A stretch of 64,000 nucleotides of DNA from Amycolatopsis sp. QT-25 (GTDB lineage Bacteria > Actinomycetota > Actinomycetes > Mycobacteriales > Pseudonocardiaceae): the NCBI RefSeq assembly GCF_029369745.1, contig NZ_CP120210.1, positions 682,001 to 746,000 of the forward strand. Direction: 5' to 3'. Below the pieces are notes generated by a model. It was not told where the DNA came from and made no database searches. It saw only the letters and a program-made list of their open reading frames with translations. Both the position numbers and the translations under genes were made by a program. Each line of letters begins with the position of its first letter. Positions within the stretch are counted from its first letter, which is position 1. Positions 58,033 through 64,000 of the stretch are shown one piece after another.

Positions 58033-58707
58033 GTGACGGAGAACCAGCAAACGCGGGAGCCGGTCAAGGTCTTCCTCGTCGACGACCACGCGCTCTTCCG
58101 CGCCGGCGTGCGCACCGAGCTGGATTCGATCACCGACGACGTCCGCGTGGTCGGTGAGGCGGGCTCGGTGGCCGAGGCGGTCGCGGGCATCGCCCGGACC
58201 AAACCGCAGGTCGTGCTGCTCGATGTGCACATGCCGGACGGCGGCGGCGCCGAAGTGCTGCGCCGGGTCCGGCCGGAACTGCCGGACGTCGTGTTCCTCG
58301 CGCTGTCGGTCTCCGACGCCGCGGAAGATGTGATCGCCGTGATCCGCGCGGGGGCCCGCGGGTACGTCACGAAGACGATCTCGTCGAAGGAACTCGTGCG
58401 CGCGGTCGTGCGCGTTTCCGACGGCGACGCGGTGTTCTCGCCGCGGCTGGCCGGCTTCGTGCTCGACGCGTTCGCCGACCGGCCGGGTTCCGCGCCGATC
58501 AGCGATCCGGATCTCGATCTGCTGACGCCGCGAGAGCGCGACGTGCTGCGACTGCTCGCGCGCGGGTACGCGTACAAGGAGATCGCGTCGGAGCTGTTCA
58601 TCTCGGTGAAGACCGTCGAGACGCACGTGTCGAGCGTGCTGCGGAAGACGCAGCTTTCGAACCGGTACGAGCTTTCGCGCTGGGCTTCCGACCGGCGTCT
58701 CGTCTAG
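58033..58707 (+). CDS. NarL/LuxR-family response regulator
   Basis: 224 residues from GTG 58033 (GAGGGAG upstream; ATG 58000 possible). The receiver is complete: DDHALFRAG acidic pair, phospho-Asp in VLLDVHMPDGG, Ser switch and Lys in YVTKTIS. LuxR HTH LTPRERDVLRLLARGYAYKE, ISVKTVETHVSSVL. Partner of the PspC-type kinase 40 nt upstream. It probably controls the divergent PspC genes. Confidence 0.93.
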   Translation: MTENQQTREPVKVFLVDDHALFRAGVRTELDSITDDVRVVGEAGSVAEAVAGIARTKPQVVLLDVHMPDGGGAEVLRRVRPELPDVVFLALSVSDAAEDVIAVIRAGARGYVTKTISSKELVRAVVRVSDGDAVFSPRLAGFVLDAFADRPGSAPISDPDLDLLTPRERDVLRLLARGYAYKEIASELFISVKTVETHVSSVLRKTQLSNRYELSRWASDRRLV

Positions 58708-58731
58708 GCGGGGCCTGTTCTCGGCGGCCTG

Positions 58732-58884
58732 ATGACCGTGTTCTTCCTCGGCGTTCTTCCTCGGCATGGGGCCGCTCGGGCTCGCCGCGCCGGGCGGCTC
58801 ATCCGGCCGTTCGGCATCAGGCTGAAGTCGGCGATGGCGCGGGCCCTGCTCGTCGTCGCGGTCGCGTCGCCTTTAGCGGGCTAA
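58732..58884 (+). pseudogene. gene remnant (DUF4345-like) ending in a palindrome
   Basis: Pieces of a membrane-protein start lie in different frames: FFLGMGPLGLAAP in one and RLIRPFGIRLKSAMARA in another, the order I recall from DUF4345 proteins. A 13-bp tandem duplication (GTTCTTCCTCGGC at 58740-58765) shifts the frame, and the fragment stops in the palindrome at 58863. The family assignment is tentative; decay itself is likely. Confidence 0.45.
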
Positions 58885-58945
58885 ACGCGATGCGGCGAAC
58901 CCCCAGGCCCCACCGCATCGCGATTAGCCCGCTAAACGCAGGTCA
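58863..58945. repeat. inverted pair of dispersed palindromes
   Basis: Copies at 58863-58896 (CGCCTTTAGCGGGCTAAACG) and 58912-58945 (CGATTAGCCCGCTAAACGCA). The flanks CGCGATGCGG and CCGCATCGCG pair, so both copies can fold into a long hairpin. The second contains the stop codon of the next minus-strand gene. Confidence 0.93.
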
Positions 58946-59284
58946 GCGGAATTCGTGGGTGACCTCGATCTTTCCCACGATGTGCGCGTTGAACTCCGCC
59001 AGCTCCTCGGCCGGGACCCAAAGCTCGAGGATGGTCTTCCCGCCCGCCTGCTGGACGGGATACCGCTCGACGAACGAGGTCTCCACCTCGAACCGGGTCA
59101 CGAAGCCCGCGCCGTCGTAGCGCACGTTCCAGTCGCGGGCGATCTTGATCGCGTAGTCCTCGTTCAGCACCGGGTAGAAGATCGGCTGCTCCGGCAGCCG
59201 CGGCGGCCACTCCCGCCAGCCCGACTCGCGGACGAGGTCGAGCTCGGCGGGCCCGGCCGGACGCCACAACGTCGTCGTGGTCAT
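58943..59284 (-). CDS. conserved protein annotated in relatives as ADP-ribosylation/crystallin J1
   Basis: 113 residues. LWRPAGPAELDLVRESGWRE, FPVL-like NEDYAIKIARDWNV and ILELWVPAEELAEFNAHIVG are strongly conserved in actinobacterial and bacteroidete proteins that I recall under this label; the label is not a proven function. No ADP-ribosyl hydrolase metal motif is visible. The ATG overlaps the stop of the transporter gene upstream. Confidence 0.75.
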   Translation of the reverse strand: MTTTTLWRPAGPAELDLVRESGWREWPPRLPEQPIFYPVLNEDYAIKIARDWNVRYDGAGFVTRFEVETSFVERYPVQQAGGKTILELWVPAEELAEFNAHIVGKIEVTHEFR

Positions 59285-60219
59285 GGCGTGGCGTCCCCGG
59301 TGGTGGCGAGGGGCCGCTCCACGGGGGCGGTAGCAAAGGTCCCTCGCTCCTTCGGCCGGAGCCGGGTCAGCGCGACCCCGCCCAGCACGACGACCATCCC
59401 CGCGATCACCCGGAAGTTCAGCGGCTCGGCCAGGAACACCGCCCCCAGCAGCACCGACACCACCGGCAGCAGGTACCCGACGATCGACGCCGCGACGGCG
59501 CCCTCGCTCGCGAGGAGCTGGTAGTTCAGCGCGAACGCGACCCCGGTCGACCCGATGCCCAGGATCACGACCGCGACGATCGCGCCGGTGCTCAGGTTCA
59601 CCGGTGCGAAACCGCCCATCGGCAGCGCGAGCAGCATGAGCCCGGTCGCCAGCAACATCTGCCCGCCTGCCAGCGCGAGCGGCGAGTCGCCGGTGCCGGT
59701 GAGGTACCTGCCCTCGTACACGAACGCGAAACCGTAGCTCGCCGCCGCCGCGAGGCACGCCAGCGCGCCCCAGCTGACCAGGCCGGACGCCTCCCACGGC
59801 GCGAAGATCAACAAAATGCCGACGAGGCCGACGACCAGCCCGGCGACCCGCACCGCGGTCATCTTCGTCCGCGCGCCCATCATCGGCGCGGCCAGCAGCA
59901 CCCACAGGGGTGTCGTCGAGTTCAGCACGCCGGTGATCCCGGAGTCGACGGTCAGCTCACCCCACGCGAACAGCAGGAACGGCAGCGCGTTGTGGAAGAA
60001 CGCCGCGACGGCCAGATGTCCCCAGATCCGCCGCCCCGACGGCAGCCGGTCCCGGCCGAGGTGGCAGAGCCCGATCAGCACCGCCGCGCCGAGTATCACC
60101 CGCGCCAGCACGAGCTGCACCGGCGAGAACGCGCCGAGCCCCAGCTTCATCCAGAAGAAACTCGATCCCCACATGAGCGCCAGCGCGCCGATCCGCAGCA
60201 GGGTCTTCGTTTCACCCAC
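59281..60219 (-). CDS. DMT-family (EamA) transporter
   Basis: 312 residues, ten predicted membrane helices in two EamA repeats (LMWGSSFFWMKLGLGAFSP; GVLNSTTPLWVLLAAPMM; YLLPVVSVLLGAVFLAEPLN). A GTG start. Metabolite or drug exporter; substrate unknown. Divergent from a LysR gene, 102 nt away, which probably regulates it. Confidence 0.9.
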   Translation of the reverse strand: MGETKTLLRIGALALMWGSSFFWMKLGLGAFSPVQLVLARVILGAAVLIGLCHLGRDRLPSGRRIWGHLAVAAFFHNALPFLLFAWGELTVDSGITGVLNSTTPLWVLLAAPMMGARTKMTAVRVAGLVVGLVGILLIFAPWEASGLVSWGALACLAAAASYGFAFVYEGRYLTGTGDSPLALAGGQMLLATGLMLLALPMGGFAPVNLSTGAIVAVVILGIGSTGVAFALNYQLLASEGAVAASIVGYLLPVVSVLLGAVFLAEPLNFRVIAGMVVVLGGVALTRLRPKERGTFATAPVERPLATTGDATP

Positions 60220-60295
60220 CCCAGTCCTCCTTACGTGCCTGGCTCAGCTTCGCCGCGCCGACGCGTAAGGACAAGCGAAAATAACTGCAGGGAGG

Positions 60296-60313
60296 CTTAA
60301 GAAGAACTGTAAG
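60296..60313. promoter_or_regulatory. possible LysR operator
   Basis: CTTA-N10-TAAG dyad in the divergent region just before the LysR start. It fits the T-N11-A pattern of LysR boxes; the TAAGAT at its right end could also be a -10. Confidence 0.4.
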
Positions 60314-60321
60314 ATCGGACC

Positions 60322-61254
60322 ATGCTGGACGTCCGCCGCATGCAGGTCCTCCGGGCCGTGATCAGCAGTGGTTCGATCACCGCCGCCGCCCGGAACCTCG
60401 GCTACACACCATCCGCGATCAGCCAGCAGTTGTCCACCTTGGAAAGGGAAGCGGGGGTCGAGCTGCTCGAGCGCGTCGGCCGCGGCGTGCGGCCCACGCC
60501 CGCCGGTTCGCTGCTGTCCGAACACGCGGAAACGCTGAGCACCCAGCTCGCCAAGGCCGAAGCCGCGCTCAGCGAACTCAAGGAAGGCCGCACCGGAAGA
60601 CTCGCGATCCGCTACTTCGCCACGGCGGGCGCTTCTCTCGTGCCGTTGGCCGTCGCGGCGCTGCGCCGGGACTTCCCGGGTGTCCGCCTCGACCTGAAAC
60701 TGGTCGAGCCCGACGTTTCGATGCCCGAGATCGAGTCGGGCAAGGCCGACGTCGCGATGATCGTGCTCGCCGGCAGCACTCCCCGGGTCAAAGGTGTCGA
60801 GTACATCCACCTCCTCGACGACCCGTACCGCGCGATCCTGCCGAAGAACCACCGGCTCGCCCGCAAACGCGTCCTCGATCTCGGCGAGCTCGCGGAGGAT
60901 CCGTGGGTCGGCGTCGACGGTCTCCCCGGCGCTTGCCGCGACATCCTGCTCGACGCCTGCGGCGCCGCCGGATTCGCCCCGAACCACGTCGTCGAATCGG
61001 AGGATTACCAGACGGCGCAAGGGTTCGTGGCCGCCGGGCTCGGTGTCGCGCTGATTCCGGAGCTCGGCCTCGGCGCCCCGCACCCCGGGGTCGCCATCCG
61101 CAAGGTCCGGCGGCCGGATCCGGTCCGTTCCATCCACGCGGCCGTCGCCGCGCACGCCAGGGAGCACCCCGCGGTACGCCGGTTCCTCGGCGCGATCCGC
61201 GAAGGGGCCGGACAGGTAAGCGGGACTGGCCGAGTGGGCACGAAAACCGGCTGA
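60322..61254 (+). CDS. LysR-family transcriptional regulator
   Basis: 310 residues. Winged HTH MQVLRAVISSGSITAAARNL, GYTPSAISQQLSTLEREAGV, then a LysR substrate-binding domain with KADVAMIVLAG and GFVAAGLGVALIPELG. Divergent from the DMT transporter. The ATG start is close to the dyad, so the transcript may have almost no leader. Confidence 0.92.
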   Translation: MLDVRRMQVLRAVISSGSITAAARNLGYTPSAISQQLSTLEREAGVELLERVGRGVRPTPAGSLLSEHAETLSTQLAKAEAALSELKEGRTGRLAIRYFATAGASLVPLAVAALRRDFPGVRLDLKLVEPDVSMPEIESGKADVAMIVLAGSTPRVKGVEYIHLLDDPYRAILPKNHRLARKRVLDLGELAEDPWVGVDGLPGACRDILLDACGAAGFAPNHVVESEDYQTAQGFVAAGLGVALIPELGLGAPHPGVAIRKVRRPDPVRSIHAAVAAHAREHPAVRRFLGAIREGAGQVSGTGRVGTKTG

Positions 61255-61325
61255 GCTTGATCAGCCGCGCCGGCGGTCGAGAACCTGGCAGGGAAGCCAC
61301 GAATCCCGCCAGAGAAAGGACCTCC

Positions 61326-61994
61326 GTGCGTCCCCTGATCGTCCTGCACGGCGCTTGGCACCAGCCCGCCCATTTCGACGACGTCGTCGAACGTCTGCGC
61401 AGGGAAGGCGCCGACGTCACCGTTCCCGATCTCGGCGGGCGTCCGATCGCCGAGACCACGCGCACCGTCCAGGAATTCGTCGACCGGGCGGCCGAGCCGC
61501 CGGTGGTGCTCGCGCACTCCTTCGGCGGGCTCACCGCCGGCGGGCTGCGCGGAGTCGCACACCTGATCTTCCTGGCGGCGATCGTCAGCGAACCGGGGGA
61601 GACCGCTCAGTACTGGATCGAGCGGCTCAGGGAGGAAACCGGCCGCGAACCCGACCAGGTGCCGTCGACCTTCGACGACGCGGGCCTGACCCACCTCGAC
61701 CTCACCGCCGTCCGCGAGGCCATGTACGCCGACTGCACGGACGCCGTCGCCGAGCGCGCCACAGGGTTGCTGCGCCCCGAACCCGTCAGGATCTTCGACG
61801 AGTCGCCGGAAGGCGCGGCATGGAAGGACACCCCGACCACGTACGTCACCTGCACCGAAGACCGGGCGCTCGCGCCGGAACTGGTGGCTCACTGCGCCGC
61901 GCGCTGCGAAACGACGGTGACCTGGCGGGCGAGTCACAGCCCGTACCTCAGCCGTCCGGTGGAATTGGCGACGCTGGTCCGAGAGCGGCTCTAG
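61326..61994 (+). CDS. alpha/beta hydrolase (short, esterase-like)
   Basis: 222 residues. VLHGAWHQPAHFDDVV start, nucleophile elbow LAHSFGGL, and His in WRASHSPYLSRP at the end. It resembles the plant-type methylesterase/hydroxynitrile-lyase-like hydrolases found in actinobacteria. The GTG start has AAAGGA about 7 nt upstream. Substrate unknown; not obviously tied to neighbours. Confidence 0.88.
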   Translation: MRPLIVLHGAWHQPAHFDDVVERLRREGADVTVPDLGGRPIAETTRTVQEFVDRAAEPPVVLAHSFGGLTAGGLRGVAHLIFLAAIVSEPGETAQYWIERLREETGREPDQVPSTFDDAGLTHLDLTAVREAMYADCTDAVAERATGLLRPEPVRIFDESPEGAAWKDTPTTYVTCTEDRALAPELVAHCAARCETTVTWRASHSPYLSRPVELATLVRERL

Positions 61995-62045
61995 CCCGGA
62001 CCCCGCCCCGCCACCACCCTCAACGGGCAGGCGGTGCCTGGCTGG

Positions 62046-63092
62046 TCAGATCAGGAACAGCTCCGCGAACAGCACACCGATGAGGATCGCCGCCACGACG
62101 GCACCGGCCACGATCAGCCGCTTCCGGGTGTCGGACGACTTCGCCGCGGCCGGCGCGGCGGGTGTGTACTGCTGCGCCGGCGGCGCGTACTGCGGCTGCT
62201 GCGGCTGATACTGCTGCGGCTGGTGCTGGGGGAACTGCGGCACCGGCTGCCGCGGGGACGCCTGGTTCATCGGCATCGGCATCGAAGCCGGAACCGTCGG
62301 CATGGCGGGCGCGGTCGGCGGGATGAACGCCGTCTGCCTGCCCTCGGTGATCGCACCCAGCGAGCGGACCGTGTCGGCCATCGTCGGCCGCGCGTCCGGC
62401 TCCGCCCGAAGCATCTTGCGCAGCGCGCCTGCCAGCGGGCCGGCGGTCTGGGGCGGTCGTTCCGAGGACTCGCCGTCCTCACCGAACGGCGGCACCCCCT
62501 CGACGGCCGTGTACAGCGTCGCGCCCAGCGAGAACACGTCGGACGCCGAAGTCGCCGGTTCGCCGCGCGCCACCTCGGGCGCCCGGTACGCCGGGCTCGG
62601 CCCGCCACCGGTGATGCCGATGTCGGTGAGCTTCACGCCGCCGTCGTCGGCCAGCAGGACCGTGCCCGGCTCGACGGTCCGGTGCACCACCCCGGCCTCG
62701 TGCATCGCGGCCAGCGCCCGGCCGAGCACGATGCCCAGCCCGGCCGCCTGTTCCGCGGTCAGCCTGCCGTGCTCGGCGAGGAAGGTCGCCATCCCGCGGG
62801 ACGGGATGTACTCCATCACCAGCCACACGTCCTGCCCGTCGGGCAGCACGTCGTACACCTTGATGGCGGTGGCGTGCTCGAACTTGGCCGCGTCCTTGCC
62901 TTCTTGGATGACGACGGCCTTGGCTTGCTCCGCCCGGTCCGGCGGCAGGCCGACGGGCAGGTACATCCGCTTCATCGCGACCGTGCGCAGCAGACGCGTG
63001 TCGAACGCCAGCCACACGATGCCCGCCCGGCCCCGCCCGATGGGCTGGTCCAGGCGGTACCGGCCGCCGACGATGGAACCTTCAGAACTCAA
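62046..63092 (-). CDS. Ser/Thr pseudokinase with C-terminal membrane anchor
   Basis: 348 residues, TTG start. The kinase N-lobe is recognisable: Gly loop IGRGRAGIVW and Lys41 (VAMK). The catalytic loop HRDxKxxN reads HRTVEPGT (Thr139, Glu141) and DFG reads DIG, so the catalytic Asp is gone and phosphotransfer is unlikely. APE is present (YRAPEVA). A Pro/Gln-rich linker leads to one C-terminal helix (LIVAGAVVAAILIGVLFAEL) with almost nothing outside. Located 13 nt behind a Ser/Thr kinase gene, so it is probably a binding or regulatory partner of that kinase. Confidence 0.88.
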   Translation of the reverse strand: MSSEGSIVGGRYRLDQPIGRGRAGIVWLAFDTRLLRTVAMKRMYLPVGLPPDRAEQAKAVVIQEGKDAAKFEHATAIKVYDVLPDGQDVWLVMEYIPSRGMATFLAEHGRLTAEQAAGLGIVLGRALAAMHEAGVVHRTVEPGTVLLADDGGVKLTDIGITGGGPSPAYRAPEVARGEPATSASDVFSLGATLYTAVEGVPPFGEDGESSERPPQTAGPLAGALRKMLRAEPDARPTMADTVRSLGAITEGRQTAFIPPTAPAMPTVPASMPMPMNQASPRQPVPQFPQHQPQQYQPQQPQYAPPAQQYTPAAPAAAKSSDTRKRLIVAGAVVAAILIGVLFAELFLI

Positions 63093-63105
63093 TTGCAGCC
63101 TCGGA

Positions 63106-64000
63106 TCAAGTGCCGGCCGGGGTCGAACTCACCGGTGGGTCGGAAGAAGTCGGCGGTTTGGGCGTCGTCTTCGGCGGAGTCGGTGTGTTGGGCGGCTTCG
63201 GGGTCGATTTCGGCGTGGTCGGCCGATCCGGCTCGTCCGTCTGGCTCGCCTTGCTCTGCGTCTTCTTCACCGAACTCGCCGTCTCCTTGGGCGGCTCGGC
63301 CGGTTGCGTCTCCGCCGGCGTTTCCGTCGTCTCGGGAGCAGCAGACGTCGTCGAAGGAGGCGGCGGCTTCGTCGACGAGTTCCCCACCTGGGCGGGTGTC
63401 TCCGGGTTGTTCGGGCTCAGCAGCCAGAAGCCCAGCGCGGCCAGCGCCACGAGCACGGCACCGCCGATGATCGCGGGTTTCTTCCACGCGCCCGGCTTCT
63501 CGTCGTCGTCCTTGTCCACCGGGCTGGTCTGCGTCCGGGTGGGCGGCGGCGGAGGAGGGGGCGGCGGGCTGTCGTGGTCGTCGTCGTAGGGATCGTCGTC
63601 GTAGTCGCCCACGGGGATCGGGACGGCGCGCGTGGGCGCCGGTCCGCCGCCGGGGTGGCCGCGTTCGGCCAGCAACGCCGTCTCGTCGTAGTTGTCGTAC
63701 CCGTCGTAGTCGTCTTTCGGGTAACCCGACGCGGGCGGCTGGTGGTAGTCGTCTTCGTCGTAGTACGAACCGGCCGCGGCCTGCTCGTCGAGGAGGGAGC
63801 CCGAATGACCGGCCGCCTCGCTGTCGAGGGCCTGGGTCACGCCGGCCCCCGCGACCGGGGCGGCGAGCATGGTCTCGTCCGCGGGGCCGCCCAGCGGCGT
63901 CTCACCCCGAGCGACAGCGGCGAGGAGTTCTTCGCACTCTTCGGCGGTGGGCCGGTGCCGCACCTCCGGGTGCAGCAGCACGGCCAGGACGCTGGCGAGC
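63106..64000 (-). CDS. Ser/Thr protein kinase, C-terminal part (N-terminus outside window)
   Basis: The frame is open to the window edge. The visible part begins in the end of a kinase C-lobe (LASVLAVLLHPEVRHRPTAE, ECEELL), then an acidic Tyr/Asp-rich linker (SYYDEDDYHQ; DYDGYDNYDE), a Pro run, one membrane helix (PAIIGGAVLVALAALGFWLL) and an extracellular Pro/Thr/Ser/Lys-rich tail. This is a PknB-like layout without PASTA domains. Forms an operon with the pseudokinase downstream. Confidence 0.82.
   Translation of the reverse strand, partial: LASVLAVLLHPEVRHRPTAEECEELLAAVARGETPLGGPADETMLAAPVAGAGVTQALDSEAAGHSGSLLDEQAAAGSYYDEDDYHQPPASGYPKDDYDGYDNYDETALLAERGHPGGGPAPTRAVPIPVGDYDDDPYDDDHDSPPPPPPPPPTRTQTSPVDKDDDEKPGAWKKPAIIGGAVLVALAALGFWLLSPNNPETPAQVGNSSTKPPPPSTTSAAPETTETPAETQPAEPPKETASSVKKTQSKASQTDEPDRPTTPKSTPKPPNTPTPPKTTPKPPTSSDPPVSSTPAGT

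Overview
The window is GC-rich actinobacterial chromosome, most likely from Amycolatopsis or a close relative in the Pseudonocardiaceae. This rests on GTG/TTG starts, EspC-like and WXG-motif proteins, a mycothiol-type isomerase-fold protein, a WhiB3-like regulator, a BldM orthologue, a His-tailed GroEL1, and a core gene order that I recall from Mycobacterium and Streptomyces (glmS, alr, tsaE, tsaB, rimI, tsaD, groES, groEL1, whiB3, sigD, rsdA, guaB, guaB3, choD, guaA). The species call is inference. I see no rRNA, tRNA or CRISPR array.

Layout. 1-9 kb: two paralogous secretion-type modules (a large WXG-motif Gly/Asp-rich protein followed by a small acidic-tailed protein; the second module also starts with an EspC-like protein). 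Between them lies a divergent island of an atypical P450, a fatty acyl-AMP ligase and an acyl carrier protein. 9-17 kb: hydrolase, glmS, nnr, then a DeoR regulator, xylulokinase and ABC ATPase operon. 17-22.5 kb: alr, hydrolase and tsaE, facing a carboxyltransferase fusion and matB. 22.6-24.9 kb: an IS5-family and an IS701-like element abutting inside a short palindrome. 25-27.3 kb: tsaB, rimI, tsaD. 27.3-31.8 kb: a UDP-GlcNAc 2-epimerase and an exosortase-like locus (anchored substrate, a 59-residue sorting-signal protein, exosortase, family-2 glycosyltransferase). 31.9-37.5 kb: amidase, HAD hydrolase, CIRCE-controlled groES-groEL1, whiB3. 37.6-42.6 kb: a MerR-type regulator with a decayed cobalamin domain, bldM, sigD, rsdA, DUF5319. 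42.7-54.7 kb: guaB, guaB3, a ChoD-like GMC oxidoreductase, oxidoreductases and guaA. 55-64 kb: PspC proteins with a divergent two-component system, a DMT exporter with LysR, a hydrolase, and a pseudokinase next to a truncated Ser/Thr kinase.

The most unusual feature is a family of short palindromes of about 30 bp, with at least 33 copies here (type form GCGTTTAGCCCGCTAAACGC inside GGATC/GGAGC outer arms). Copies sit between genes in every orientation, lie in frame inside coding genes (alr, P450, acyl-AMP ligase, probably choD), provide C-termini and stop codons for three genes, adjoin three decayed gene fragments, and host the insertion sequences. I know of no published name for this family. 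The exosortase-like locus is the second strong candidate for an under-described system.
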